DNA from: Clostridia bacterium
GTDB taxonomy: Bacteria; Bacillota; Clostridia; Lachnospirales; Lachnospiraceae
Direction of reading: 5' to 3'
Assembly (NCBI GenBank): GCA_910575725.1
Contig: CAJTFE010000004.1
Span: 124,001 to 188,000, forward strand
Length of the DNA: 64,000 bases
Shown: positions 1-9,116 of the stretch, piece by piece
Layout of the letters: each line of letters begins with the position of its first letter
Position numbering within the stretch: the stretch's first letter is position 1
Program-made: the position numbers and the translations under genes
The notes under the pieces: generated by a model
The model's database searches: none
Told to the model about the DNA's origin: nothing
The model's input: the letters and a program-made list of their open reading frames with translations, nothing else

Positions 1-2844
1 TTGGTCAATACACGTATTGGTACTTCCCCCATCCAGGCGCTTCGACAGCTCCCAGTGGCGTTCCAGAAGCTCTGCAAAGCCGTCGATATTCCCCTTTTCC
101 AGTTCAAACTTCATAAGAACCGCCGTCCGCTGAATCTCATAGAGAACCTCAATGGAATTGGGGTTGGAGCCGATATAGCCCCCCACAACCTCCCTTAGAA
201 GGTTCCGGGCCAGACGCCGCTGCCCCGTATAAATCAGCACGAAACGCTCCTTAAGCTCCTCTATGGCCTCCCGGGGCATCTTAAGGTGCTCCACCTCTAT
301 CTCCTGGAGAAGCCCCGGCTTTGTGGACGCCAGCTTGATTCCGGCCGTAAGTCCTCCCACTTGATCCTGCCATCCGCCTCCGGTGCTCATAAGCTGCTCC
401 ATACAGAGCACATGGGTATAGAGCTCATTTTCCGCAGCCTCTTTTCCAATGTATTCAAAAATTGCCTTCACACAGGCCCCGGCCAGAATGCTGCTTGTGC
501 CAAGCCCCGATCCTCTTGGAATCCCCATCACCGCTGTAGACAGATACAGGCCGCCTCCCAGCCTCTTCATAAGCTCTTCCATGGTAATCTCTTCCGTAAG
601 AGGCACAATGCCGCAGGCTAAAAGGGCCGCCTTATGGAGGGCATAGGTATCAAAAGGATCACGGCAGCTTTGAAGGCGCTTCACATCCGTAAATTCCTCG
701 TAAGCGCCGGAATCCGTGCTGGCCAGGGCGATACAGGGCTTATCAAGCCGCCGCACCGTCACGATAACAGGCAGAATTCCGTTAAGCTTCACAGCCGCAT
801 TGAGAACCGTTCCCCCATGTTCGTTGCAGTAGGGCGGCGTATCAGACCATCCGCCTCCGAAATTCACCCGGACCGGAAGCTCTACCTTCACTTCCTCTCT
901 GGCAATATGGTACTGCTTCTCCCCAGGCTCCCTCCCGATGCTTGCATCATACAGACTGTCACAGATATACCGGAAGCATTTATCCTCAAGCTCCTCGCTT
1001 ACATGTCCCTTCGTCATTCTGGACAAGTAGTAATAAAGACGCATGCGAAGCCCGAACTCTGCATCCTCTGCGATCCCTTTCAGCTTCTCAAGCTGCGCCT
1101 CCGTCACCCCCTGGCTTCCAAATGCAGACGCCGCCTCGTAAACGCTCCTGCGCTCTTTAAGCGCCAGAAGAAAACGGGTAATCCGAACCTGGGTGTTGAG
1201 CTTCTCCTGCCAGGCCGCTATCTCGCGGATATCCGCCTGCTCAAAGCTTTCCTTGAGGCTTATCCGCCTCATTTTCCGGTATGCTTCCGCCCGATCCGGT
1301 CTTCCTGCCGCCAGTTCAAGGATGAGCACAGCCGCTTCCACTGCTTCCCCAATGGTGCGGCACACCGGATAAAGGGCGGCATCCCACAGATAATGTGTCT
1401 CTCCCTTCCATACCTCTTCCGGCTTAAGGCCCGCCGTCTTTATAAAGGCCGGAAGATCGCTCCCAAGAAACGCTCCGTTTTCTTCCAGCGTTACCTTTGG
1501 ATTGTCCTCCACTCCATAAACCCGGATTACAAAAGTTCCGTCCTTCTGTTTCAGCCCATGAAGGGCCGTATGGGAGGGAATCTGCTCTCCACGTAAAGTA
1601 ACCGCCGCAATCACACAGCCTTCCCCAATCCGGGTTCCCTCATAAATATAGCTGTCCTCAATATAGGAGGAGGCTGCGATCTTTGTATTCTTTTCTATAT
1701 AGCTGTTGCTGTAGGCACAAGCCCCCGGATGCTCCTCCACACCGAAGATCTGTCCCCGCCAGTCCAGAAATTCATAATTATCAATCTCTTCCGTCAGCAA
1801 AGCCAGAAGCTCCCGGGTTGTTCCAAAATGAATAAACTGCGCCGGAGCCAGGCACAGAAGCTTCAGGGAATAAGAACTGATTGCTTCCCAGATGGCCTTT
1901 CTGCAGGTAAGCAGCTCCTCACATATTTCCCCCTCCGCTTTTTCTGCCATATATTGTTCCAGAGTGGACTTAGAGGCCAGCGGATACAAAAAGTCACCGT
2001 AAAAACTGATGCGCGCCTTCTCATTGACAAAACGGGCATATTTCTCCGGAACCACCCGGCCCTTTTCCCCAATCAGCCCAAACAGGCTTTCCAGCAGATC
2101 ACAGTCCAGCAAAATAGCTCCCGTGTCCAGATCCACTGCCCCCTGCTCATTCACCGCCCCAAGGCTGCGAAGCTTATCCACGCTCTGCTTATGCAGGAAA
2201 TTGCCCACGTATCCTTCGGAATCGCTCAAAAATACCCCATGATCCTTCCCTGTCTCCACATGCTCTTTCACGGAAACAGCCGCCGCTCCCCGGAAAGCCA
2301 CATCCACCTGCAGAGGGTTAAAAAGCAGAAGGACGTCCCCGGACAGCACCAGCATTCCCTCCTTAAACCGGGCCGGCATTCCCGACATGCCAATTATAAA
2401 TTCATCAAACAGAGTGGAACGCCGTCCGTCGGGAAGCTCCCTGGGCACAGGCGAAAACAGCTTGCCGCAGGCGGAATACTGTGGAACGCGCTTGGAGTCC
2501 CCTCCGGAATGTATCACCAGAATCCTCTTATTCCGGAAGCACTGCTCCTCCTCCGTCTGTTCGCTGATATATTTCATTACATGAAACGTAGCTCCGCCGG
2601 ATCCTACGCGCTTTCCCTCCGGGTCCGGCAGTACTTTGTAAACGGTATGTCCGGGAAGCCTTCCCTGTTTCAATCTTGCGTCTATCTGGGCCTGGTAGGC
2701 TGCGGCCTGCTCCTCATTGGAGGCTGTCAGTATCACGTAGTCCCAACGGATAAAATACTTTTTTGTAAGGGATTTCTCATATTCCTCCCATGCGTCCTGA
2801 TAACTCTGACGCAAAAATAAATTTTTCATTTTCTGCGGCTTCAT
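1..2844 (-). CDS. fkp: Bifunctional L-fucokinase / L-fucose-1-phosphate guanylyltransferase, partial (3' end outside window)
   Basis: Salvages free L-fucose: phosphorylates it to fucose-1-phosphate and transfers GMP to give GDP-fucose in the cytoplasm. 948 residues are visible, open to the window edge, so the C-terminus is missing. The N-terminal half resembles the fucose-1-phosphate guanylyltransferase domain, with a glycine-rich GSGGAT near residue 80. The C-terminal third is a GHMP kinase: RVNFGGGWSDTPPYC near residue 661, glycine-rich PRGSGLGTSS near 773, and NTCIDQ at the edge. ATG at 2844 has GAGGAG five bases upstream. It diverges from a fucosyltransferase-like gene, which suggests that GDP-fucose is used on a surface glycan. 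The ends match the Bacteroides Fkp architecture. The family call is firm; use of the product is inferred. Confidence 0.9.
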   Translation of the reverse strand, partial: MKPQKMKNLFLRQSYQDAWEEYEKSLTKKYFIRWDYVILTASNEEQAAAYQAQIDARLKQGRLPGHTVYKVLPDPEGKRVGSGGATFHVMKYISEQTEEEQCFRNKRILVIHSGGDSKRVPQYSACGKLFSPVPRELPDGRRSTLFDEFIIGMSGMPARFKEGMLVLSGDVLLLFNPLQVDVAFRGAAAVSVKEHVETGKDHGVFLSDSEGYVGNFLHKQSVDKLRSLGAVNEQGAVDLDTGAILLDCDLLESLFGLIGEKGRVVPEKYARFVNEKARISFYGDFLYPLASKSTLEQYMAEKAEGEICEELLTCRKAIWEAISSYSLKLLCLAPAQFIHFGTTRELLALLTEEIDNYEFLDWRGQIFGVEEHPGACAYSNSYIEKNTKIAASSYIEDSYIYEGTRIGEGCVIAAVTLRGEQIPSHTALHGLKQKDGTFVIRVYGVEDNPKVTLEENGAFLGSDLPAFIKTAGLKPEEVWKGETHYLWDAALYPVCRTIGEAVEAAVLILELAAGRPDRAEAYRKMRRISLKESFEQADIREIAAWQEKLNTQVRITRFLLALKERRSVYEAASAFGSQGVTEAQLEKLKGIAEDAEFGLRMRLYYYLSRMTKGHVSEELEDKCFRYICDSLYDASIGREPGEKQYHIAREEVKVELPVRVNFGGGWSDTPPYCNEHGGTVLNAAVKLNGILPVIVTVRRLDKPCIALASTDSGAYEEFTDVKRLQSCRDPFDTYALHKAALLACGIVPLTEEITMEELMKRLGGGLYLSTAVMGIPRGSGLGTSSILAGACVKAIFEYIGKEAAENELYTHVLCMEQLMSTGGGWQDQVGGLTAGIKLASTKPGLLQEIEVEHLKMPREAIEELKERFVLIYTGQRRLARNLLREVVGGYIGSNPNSIEVLYEIQRTAVLMKFELEKGNIDGFAELLERHWELSKRLDGGSTNTCIDQ

Positions 2845-2855
2845 CTTTTCTCCTC

Positions 2856-2915
2856 TTCCAGTTCCGTAATATCCCACAAAGCGCACGGGTATGAAAGCAA
2901 TCTCCAGCCGTAAAA
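2856..2915 (-). repeat. Dispersed repeat R1, copy A
   Basis: This 60-bp stretch matches 11699-11758 at 54 of 60 positions. In the minus-strand sense it ends with ACGGAACTGGAA directly before the GAGGAG ribosome binding site of fkp. Just beyond it (2906-2932) CAGCCG and CGGCTG can pair. The shorter conserved end recurs at 14343 and 37992. What it does is unknown. Confidence 0.7.
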
Positions 2916-2962
2916 ACATGCGGCTGTAAATCAATTTGCGCACTTTTCTTAACTGGACGATG

Positions 2963-2991
2963 TTTTCATCTGCTATAGATTGTGTTATACT
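2963..2991 (+). promoter_or_regulatory. Probable sigma-A promoter of the fucosyltransferase-like gene
   Basis: TTTTCA (2963-2968) and TATACT (2986-2991) are 17 bp apart, about 50 bp before the ATG at 3042. The -35 box matches four of six consensus bases and the -10 box five. Confidence 0.5.
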
Positions 2992-3041
2992 ATATAAAAG
3001 TATGAATGTTCACCATTTCTTAAAGAAAGGCAGACGACACT

Positions 3042-3842
3042 ATGTTAATAATACAACCATCGGGCGGTTTATGCAATAGGATGCGCGTGATTAATTCCGC
3101 CTGGGAGCTGGCAAAGAAACGAGGGGAACGTCTCATTGTCCTTTGGTATCTCTGTCCGGAGCTTAACTGCCCCTTTGAGTCTCTTTTTCAGCCGGTAAAG
3201 GAGATACGCATCATCAATATCCATTCCCTAAAGGATCCCCGGAAGCTTTTCTACCAGCTCATTGCCCGGCAGCGCTTTGGAAATGATGATATTCTCAGCC
3301 ACAAAACAGACGGCGTCCTTCACCAGGATTTTTTTGAAAGCCTGAAGAATCCCGTCTACCTTTTCACCTGGGAACACTTTTATCCTTCCCGTGACTATCA
3401 TTTTTATGTGCCCTGCGCTTCTCTGCAGAAGCGTATTGACCTTATCACCGCTTCCTTTGGCAAGCGCTGCGTAGGCGTTCATATCCGCAGAACGGACAAT
3501 ACCGTTTCCATGGGAAAGAGCACCACAGAGCAGTTCATCGCCCTGATGAAAAAGGAGCTTGACCAATATCCGGAAACCTGCTTCTTCCTGGCTACCGATG
3601 ATAACAAGGAGGAGGCTCTTCTTCGAAAGACCTTTCCCGGACGTATCATCAGCAATGAGCTGCGGGTTCAGGAGCGGAATTCCGTCGAAGGTATGCAGGA
3701 CGCCCTTGTGGATCTCTGGTGCCTTGCCGCCTCCTCAAAGATTATCGGCAGCTTCTGGAGCTCTTTTACAGACACCGCAGCTGATATGAGGGGAATCGAA
3801 AAGGTCATTGCCGGGGACGAGAAGACAAAAGAGGGGGAATAA
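3042..3842 (+). CDS. Fucosyltransferase-like glycosyltransferase
   Basis: 266 residues. The N-terminus has GGLCNRMR (residues 8-15), and H147-I-R-R-T-D152 matches the HxRRxD motif that binds GDP-fucose in alpha-1,2/alpha-1,6 fucosyltransferases (GT11/GT23/NodZ group). No signal peptide or membrane segment is visible, so it probably acts at the cytoplasmic face. It diverges from fkp, which makes GDP-fucose; together they look like a fucose-decoration pair. The stop codon lies four bases before the diacylglycerol-kinase-like gene, so the two are probably cotranscribed. The acceptor cannot be read from sequence. Family assignment is by motif and context only. Confidence 0.7.
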   Translation: MLIIQPSGGLCNRMRVINSAWELAKKRGERLIVLWYLCPELNCPFESLFQPVKEIRIINIHSLKDPRKLFYQLIARQRFGNDDILSHKTDGVLHQDFFESLKNPVYLFTWEHFYPSRDYHFYVPCASLQKRIDLITASFGKRCVGVHIRRTDNTVSMGKSTTEQFIALMKKELDQYPETCFFLATDDNKEEALLRKTFPGRIISNELRVQERNSVEGMQDALVDLWCLAASSKIIGSFWSSFTDTAADMRGIEKVIAGDEKTKEGE

Positions 3843-3846
3843 CAGG

Positions 3847-4776
3847 ATGTACTATTTTATTGTCAATCCCGGTTCACGCTCCGGCAGGGGCAAGGCCGTC
3901 TGGCAGATTGTAGAAGGGATTCTGGAACGGGAACAGGTGGAATACCGGGTATTTTTCACCGCATACCGCTACCATGCCACAAAGCTGGCAAGGGAAATCA
4001 CCTCCCAGAAGGAAAAGCTGACTCTTGTGACAGTCGGCGGAGACGGTACGGTGAATGAAGTGGTGGACGGCATACAGGACTTTTCAAGAGTTACCTTCGG
4101 CTATATTCCCACGGGATCCAGCAATGATTTTGCCAGAAGCCTGCGGCTGCCCTCGGCGCCGGAGGCGGCTCTTTACAACATCCTGCATCCCTCCTATTTT
4201 CAAAGGATTGATCTGGGGCTTATCACCTACGGCTCCTGGACACGGCGGTTTGCGGGAAGCTGCGGCTGCGGCTTTGATGCTGCCGTCTGTCAGGAAGCCC
4301 TGGGATCTCCGATCAAAAACGCACTGAACCGCTTTGGCCTTGGGAAGCTCACCTATGTGGGAATTGCGCTGAAGCAGATTCTTCTGTTTCGCCCCGTCCC
4401 CGTGAACATTACCCTGGATCACCACAAAAAGCTGCGCTTTTTACGAACTTATTTTCTTTCTGCCTTAAACTGCCCCTATGAAGGCGGAGGCTTGAAGATG
4501 TGCCCCACGGCACGGCCGGACGACGGTTTTCTGAATGTATGCGTGGTAGAGGGCTTAAGCAAACTGACCATTGCTCTTATGTTCCCCACAGCCTACCAGG
4601 GATGGCACAATATCTTCAAGGGAATTCATCAATATCAGGTAAAAACTCTGGAAATCCGGCCGGAAAAGCCCCTCCCCTTCCACGCAGACGGGGAACCATA
4701 TACCCCGGAGGACGTGCTTAAGGCCACCTGCCTTCCCGGGGCTCTTACCATAATCGGAAGTATAGAGAATTTATAA
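3847..4776 (+). CDS. Diacylglycerol kinase family lipid kinase (YegS/BmrU-like)
   Basis: 309 residues. Likely phosphorylates diacylglycerol or a related lipid at the membrane. VNPGSRSGRG at residues 6-15, the catalytic-domain signature GGDGTVNEVV from residue 64, and GSSNDFARS near 91 are typical of the DAGK catalytic domain; the C-terminal half is the usual beta-sandwich with HADGEP. ATG 3847 is chosen over an upstream in-frame start at 3808 because GAGGGGG precedes it at a good distance and the protein then begins at the conserved strand. It follows the fucosyltransferase-like gene closely. The lipid substrate is not defined. Confidence 0.85.
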   Translation: MYYFIVNPGSRSGRGKAVWQIVEGILEREQVEYRVFFTAYRYHATKLAREITSQKEKLTLVTVGGDGTVNEVVDGIQDFSRVTFGYIPTGSSNDFARSLRLPSAPEAALYNILHPSYFQRIDLGLITYGSWTRRFAGSCGCGFDAAVCQEALGSPIKNALNRFGLGKLTYVGIALKQILLFRPVPVNITLDHHKKLRFLRTYFLSALNCPYEGGGLKMCPTARPDDGFLNVCVVEGLSKLTIALMFPTAYQGWHNIFKGIHQYQVKTLEIRPEKPLPFHADGEPYTPEDVLKATCLPGALTIIGSIENL

Positions 4777-4872
4777 TATTTTCTTAAAATATTCGAAAGG
4801 TCATTGTATTGATATTTTCAAAGTGATATACTTCGTTTCAGATAATATAAATGATAAAAAGATCATTTTATC

Positions 4873-4912
4873 CTCAGTGAACAAGGGAACAATCGCCCAC
4901 TTGTTCACTGAG
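4873..4912. repeat. Hairpin repeat R3, copy 1
   Basis: A perfect 13-bp inverted repeat, CTCAGTGAACAAG at 4873-4885 and its complement at 4900-4912, encloses a 14-base loop. There is no T-run, so it is not a typical intrinsic terminator. It sits just before the ribosome binding site of the PAP2 gene. A close relative with the same arm core and loop lies at 23111-23153. Confidence 0.7.
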
Positions 4913-4934
4913 AGTAAGAAAAGAGGATGAAGAT

Positions 4935-5597
4935 ATGAAAGCTTTTTTTTATAAATATCGGCATGCTTTTGTCCTGTTCTATGGATTTATCTATATGCCC
5001 TGGTTTCTATGGCTTGAGAGCCGGGCGAACCTGCCTTACCATGTGATTCATGTAGGCCTGGACGACCTGATTCCTTTTTCGGAAGGGTTTATCGTGCCTT
5101 ACCTTCTGTGGTTTGTGTATATAGCTGCCGTTTTTGTTTATTTGTTTTTCCAGCTTGATAAGAAACGGGAATTTTATCAGTACTGTATTTTCCTGTTTAC
5201 GGGAATGACGCTGTTTTTGGTGGTGTCTACCATATACCCCAACGGACATCTGCTCCGGCCCGCTTCCTTTGAGCGTAACAATATTTTTACTTTTGCCGTT
5301 CAGATGCTTTACCGTGCAGATACGGCTACCAATATTTTTCCCAGCATTCATGTGTACAATTCCATTGCGGCTCATGTGGCTGTCGTGAAAAATCAGAAAC
5401 TGAGAGGAAATATCTGGATTCGAGGTGGCTCTTTCCTGCTGATGATGTCCATCATACTGGCTACGATGTTTTTGAAGCAGCATTCCATGCTGGACGTAAT
5501 CGCCGGGACGCTGCTGGGGATTTTGATGGAACAGCTTGTGTACCATACGGACTTTTCTTTCCTGCGTGCCAGGAAGCGGAAGCCGGTGGGAGCTTGA
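4935..5597 (+). CDS. PAP2-family membrane phosphatase (Aur1/Ipt1-like)
   Basis: 220 residues with about six hydrophobic segments, so an integral membrane protein. PSIHVYNS near residue 136 stands for the PSGH motif and HSMLD near 183 supplies the final histidine and aspartate of the PAP2 triad; the first motif is weak, as in the inositol-phosphotransferase-like branch. It probably removes phosphate from, or transfers a head group to, a lipid. AAGAGGATGAAGAT precedes the ATG. It follows a lipid-kinase gene on the same strand, separated by 158 bp holding hairpin R3, and ends in a bidirectional terminator. The substrate is unknown. Confidence 0.75.
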   Translation: MKAFFYKYRHAFVLFYGFIYMPWFLWLESRANLPYHVIHVGLDDLIPFSEGFIVPYLLWFVYIAAVFVYLFFQLDKKREFYQYCIFLFTGMTLFLVVSTIYPNGHLLRPASFERNNIFTFAVQMLYRADTATNIFPSIHVYNSIAAHVAVVKNQKLRGNIWIRGGSFLLMMSIILATMFLKQHSMLDVIAGTLLGILMEQLVYHTDFSFLRARKRKPVGA

Positions 5598-5634
5598 ATA
5601 CAAGCACGGCGCCTGGCCCATTGCTTGCGGAAAT

Positions 5635-5674
5635 AAAAAAAGATGTCTTGGGAAAAACCCTTGGCATCTTTTTT
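5635..5674. terminator. Bidirectional intrinsic terminator
   Basis: An A-run, a GATG/CATC-flanked stem with GGG/CCC at its top, and a T-run lie between the convergent PAP2 and GT2 genes and can serve both strands. Confidence 0.85.
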
Positions 5675-5690
5675 ATATGTTGTAGAAACT

Positions 5691-6716
5691 TTAATTAAAT
5701 CCCACAAACTTATTGGCAATCTTATAAGCCGTCTCCGAAATCTTCCGGCCGCTTCGTCCCGGCAGGTTCATGCTTCGTCCCATGATTCCCCATTTCAGTT
5801 CATAGTAAAGCTTCGGATCCTTCTTCTTTAGATACTTCCAAAGCTCATACTTTTTCTCCAGGTTTTCCTTCGTACCGGAACGGATGGCAATGATGGAAGA
5901 AACCACCATAATAATCTCCAGATAATTCTTCATATAATGGCGCAGTTTCCGGTTGGATATCTGCTTGGAATCTGTCAGCTTGTAATCGTCAATCATCAGA
6001 TAATTCACTTTCAGCTGCTGATCCAGACGGCTGATCATCACCTTCTCATTGACCGACTGATCCTCCCTCCCGATATAATACCGGTAAAAATTCACATTCA
6101 TATAATACAGATACTTCACATAGGGCAGGGGATGGTACACAAATATATTATCCACATAGAAGGTGTGCTTAGGCAGCTCCAATTCACACTCGCGCAGAAG
6201 CTTTGTCCGGTAAATCACAGAGTGCATCAATATATACTGTCCCTTCAGCAGAAACTTTACGTCGTCCCAGGTAAAAACCCGATCCTGGGGAAATGCAGAG
6301 CGGTAGCTCATAATCTTCTTGCGCTTCTGCCCTTCCTTTTCATAGACAAAGTTGCTGATCAGCATATCTACCAGGGGCCTTGCGCCTGCCAGATTCTCCA
6401 ACGTTTTCAGAATCTCCTTGTAAGCGGAAATGGATACCCAGTCATCGCTGTCCACCACCTTGAAGTACAGCCCCGTGGCATTGCGAAGTCCTGTATTGAC
6501 CGCCTCGCCGTGGCCGCCGTTTTCCTGGTGGACGGCCTTGATAATGGAAGGGTATTTCTCCGCATACTCATCCGCAATGGCAGCCGTCCCGTCTGTAGAA
6601 CCGTCGTCCACAATGATAATCTCTACCTCCTCGCCTCCTACCAGAAGTGAGTGGATGCAGTTGCGCATATAGTTTTCCGAATTGTAACATGGAATTGCAA
6701 TCGATAAAAGTTTCAT
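5691..6716 (-). CDS. Family 2 glycosyltransferase
   Basis: 341 residues. The GT-A fold N-terminus has IPCYNSENY, VDDGSTDGTA near residue 36 and the metal-binding VDSDDW near 92, which mark a GT2 enzyme using a nucleotide sugar. Its C-terminal half is unusually basic and tyrosine-rich and lacks clear membrane segments. AGGAGG precedes ATG 6716. It lies downstream of glf on the same strand (72 bp apart, repeat R2 between), which fits a role in a galactofuranose-containing surface polymer, though the donor cannot be told from sequence. Confidence 0.85.
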   Translation of the reverse strand: MKLLSIAIPCYNSENYMRNCIHSLLVGGEEVEIIIVDDGSTDGTAAIADEYAEKYPSIIKAVHQENGGHGEAVNTGLRNATGLYFKVVDSDDWVSISAYKEILKTLENLAGARPLVDMLISNFVYEKEGQKRKKIMSYRSAFPQDRVFTWDDVKFLLKGQYILMHSVIYRTKLLRECELELPKHTFYVDNIFVYHPLPYVKYLYYMNVNFYRYYIGREDQSVNEKVMISRLDQQLKVNYLMIDDYKLTDSKQISNRKLRHYMKNYLEIIMVVSSIIAIRSGTKENLEKKYELWKYLKKKDPKLYYELKWGIMGRSMNLPGRSGRKISETAYKIANKFVGFN

Positions 6717-6733
6717 AATGTCCTCCTATTAAA

Positions 6734-6780
6734 AGTCGCTGCGCGACAGCACTAAAGGGTAAAGCCGCTTCGACACACCG
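6734..6780 (-). repeat. Dispersed repeat R2, copy E
   Basis: 47 bp, 45 of which match 49199-49245. In the minus sense it contains GCGGCTTTACCC and a GTCGCGCAGCGAC palindrome, and ends six bases before the AGGAGG of the GT2 gene. The other copy ends at the same distance from the AGGAGG of adk. Confidence 0.75.
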
Positions 6781-6788
6781 CCCGCATA

Positions 6789-7943
6789 TTAATGTTCTGC
6801 CAGGCTTCTTGCCAGCGCAATGGCTTTTCCGGCCATGGCGTCTATATTATAATATTTATATTCCGCAAGCCGTCCCAATAGATGGAAATCGGGAAATTGC
6901 TCTGTAAGGGCCGCATAGCTCTCATACAGCTTATTATTTTCCGGATTCATAATGGCATAATAGGGAATCTCTCCCTCCGCTCCTGTATAAGCAAAGGGAT
7001 ACTCACGCACAATCGTCGTCCCGTCCGTCTCCTGCCCGGTGAGATATTTAAATTCCGTAATTCTCGTAAAGTCCTCGCTCACCGTATAATTCACCACGCT
7101 GTGCCCCTGGTAATCGGGAACATCAAGATGCTCAAAATCAAACCGCAGAGAACGGTAAGGCAGGCGCCCGAAGCGGCATCCGAACAGTTCGTCAACCGGC
7201 CCTGTGTAAATCACGCAGCCATTGAATTCCTCTCCATAGAGCAGCACTTTTCCCGTGTCTTCCAAAAGCTCCATCACATCCCTTGCATCCACTCCTATGC
7301 GCACCTCGATCAGGGGGTGATCCAGCATTTTTTCAAACATGGGCGTATAACCGTCTTTCGGCATTCCCTGGTATTTATCACCGAAATAACGGTTGTCATG
7401 GGAGATCACCACCGGAACACGGCCCGTTACCGCCGGATCAATCTCCTCCGGCTTCTGTCCCCATTGCTTCATCGTATATTTTAAAAATATATTTTCGTAA
7501 ACATAGTCTGCAATAGCCTGGATCTCGGGATCCTGCTGCTCCCGGAGCTTGAGTATCGGCACCCGGGCGCCCTCCCCGAAGGTATCCTTAAGCTTCTGTT
7601 CCAGGACTGCCGCCCTTTCCTCCCCGTAAACCTGCCTTAAGGTATTGAGATTAAAGGGCACCGGAATCAGCTTCTCTCCCACCTTCGCCACTACCTCATG
7701 ACCGAAGGCGTACCAGTCAGTAAAACGGGAAAGCCAGGCATAGACCTCCTCGTCGCTGGTATGGAAAATATGGGGTCCGTAGCGGTGAATGAGAACTCCG
7801 TGGGCATCCTCCTCATCGTAGCAGTTTCCGCCGATGTGCGCCTTTTTTTCCAGCACCAGTACGGATTTGTTCTGTTCCTCTGCCAATATTCTGGCCGCAG
7901 CGGCTCCGGCAATTCCGGAACCGATTACAATTGCATCATACAT
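6789..7943 (-). CDS. glf: UDP-galactopyranose mutase
   Basis: 384 residues. Interconverts UDP-galactopyranose and UDP-galactofuranose using reduced FAD, supplying galactofuranose for surface glycans. The Rossmann FAD motif IGSGIAGAAAA is at the N-terminus, followed by GGNC and RYGPHIFHT, all hallmark Glf segments; length is normal. An in-frame GTG at 7952 falls inside the AGAGGTG ribosome binding site, so the ATG at 7943 is taken as the start. The GT2 gene follows and may use the product. Identity is firm. Confidence 0.95.
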   Translation of the reverse strand: MYDAIVIGSGIAGAAAARILAEEQNKSVLVLEKKAHIGGNCYDEEDAHGVLIHRYGPHIFHTSDEEVYAWLSRFTDWYAFGHEVVAKVGEKLIPVPFNLNTLRQVYGEERAAVLEQKLKDTFGEGARVPILKLREQQDPEIQAIADYVYENIFLKYTMKQWGQKPEEIDPAVTGRVPVVISHDNRYFGDKYQGMPKDGYTPMFEKMLDHPLIEVRIGVDARDVMELLEDTGKVLLYGEEFNGCVIYTGPVDELFGCRFGRLPYRSLRFDFEHLDVPDYQGHSVVNYTVSEDFTRITEFKYLTGQETDGTTIVREYPFAYTGAEGEIPYYAIMNPENNKLYESYAALTEQFPDFHLLGRLAEYKYYNIDAMAGKAIALARSLAEH

Positions 7944-8060
7944 TTTGTTCACCTCTATGTTCTTTTGCTGTCTTTTTCCAAGCAGTGTTCTGCCGTTATT
8001 CCTTATTCTGCATATGAGAATGCTTATCTAATTATATTTTCGTCTTTTATGCCGTATATC

Positions 8061-9116
8061 TTAAAACCGATGCTTAAAATATTCCGTATAAGCTCCAAAT
8101 GCCGCCGGAATAGAGTATTTCTCCTCCATCTGTGCCTTTTCCACAAAGAAAAACCCTTCCGGCTCCTCCTCCGGCTCTTCAATCTTCACTGCGTATCCGG
8201 CCATATGCCATTCGATATGGCTGAAAATGTGTTTTGCCTCCGGCAGGGGCTGGATGCGGATGGGCGACAGGCCAAGCTCCTTCACATAGTTAAGCATCTC
8301 CTGGCTTTCATACCTGCCTTCCAGATTGGGCAGCTCATACAAGCCGGCCAGAAGTCCCTTTGGCGGACGCTTTTTCAGCGCAGCCTTATTGTCTGAAAGC
8401 AGGACGAGTATCGTCCGCTCCTCGATCCGCCTCTTCTTGGGCGGAGTCTTTTTGGGAAGCTCAAGCTCCACACCGCCGGCACGGGCCCTGCATTGCTCCT
8501 TCAGGGGACACTCCCCGCATTTGGGTGCGCCGTTTGGCACGCATACGATGGCTCCCAGCTCAATGAGAGACTGGTTGAAATCTCCTGCCCTGTCTTTTGG
8601 AATTACGGCCCGGACCTGCTCCTCAAAACTTTTCCGAACCGACTGCTTCATAATATCCTCATAACTTTTCTGAACCCTTGACAGAACCCTGAGCACATTG
8701 CCGTCTACCGCCGGCCTTGGGATTCCAAAAGCGATAGAGGCAATCGCCCCAGCCGTGTAGCTTCCGATTCCCGGAAGCTTGAGAATCCGTTCAAAGTCTG
8801 CCGGCATCTCTCCGCCATACTCTCCGGTCAGCTCTTTTGCCGCTTTCTGCATATTGCGGACCCGGTTGTAATAGCCCAGTCCCTCCCACAGCTTCATCAG
8901 CCGATCCTCCGGCGCCTCCGCCAAAGCCCGGATATCCGGCAGCTCTTTTATAAACCGCTCAAAATAAGGTTTAACTGCCTCTACCCTTGTCTGCTGGAGC
9001 ATGATTTCAGAGACCCACACGCGATAGGGGGAAGGCTCCTCGCGCCAGGGAAGTACCCTGGCATGGCCGTCGTACCATTTTAAAAGGGGCGTAACAATTT
9101 CTTTTAATGCTTCCAT
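8061..9116 (-). CDS. mutY: A/G-specific adenine DNA glycosylase
   Basis: 351 residues. Removes adenine mispaired with 8-oxoguanine. The helix-hairpin-helix domain has LPGIGSYTAGAI, followed by the catalytic aspartate in VDGNVLRVLSR; the glutamate in MLQQTRVE is also present. The four-cysteine iron-sulphur loop is seen in CVPN...CGECPLKEQC. The C-terminal part is the NUDIX-like domain that reads 8-oxoG. The ATG follows directly after the sfsA stop (TAG then ATG), so the two genes are translationally linked. Confidence 0.95.
   Translation of the reverse strand: MEALKEIVTPLLKWYDGHARVLPWREEPSPYRVWVSEIMLQQTRVEAVKPYFERFIKELPDIRALAEAPEDRLMKLWEGLGYYNRVRNMQKAAKELTGEYGGEMPADFERILKLPGIGSYTAGAIASIAFGIPRPAVDGNVLRVLSRVQKSYEDIMKQSVRKSFEEQVRAVIPKDRAGDFNQSLIELGAIVCVPNGAPKCGECPLKEQCRARAGGVELELPKKTPPKKRRIEERTILVLLSDNKAALKKRPPKGLLAGLYELPNLEGRYESQEMLNYVKELGLSPIRIQPLPEAKHIFSHIEWHMAGYAVKIEEPEEEPEGFFFVEKAQMEEKYSIPAAFGAYTEYFKHRF

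Noticed and set aside
634..2820. Long plus-strand open frames (320 and 363 codons)
   Set aside because: They lie opposite fkp, whose minus-strand translation shows clear family motifs across the same bases; the plus-strand products resemble nothing and have no ribosome binding sites.
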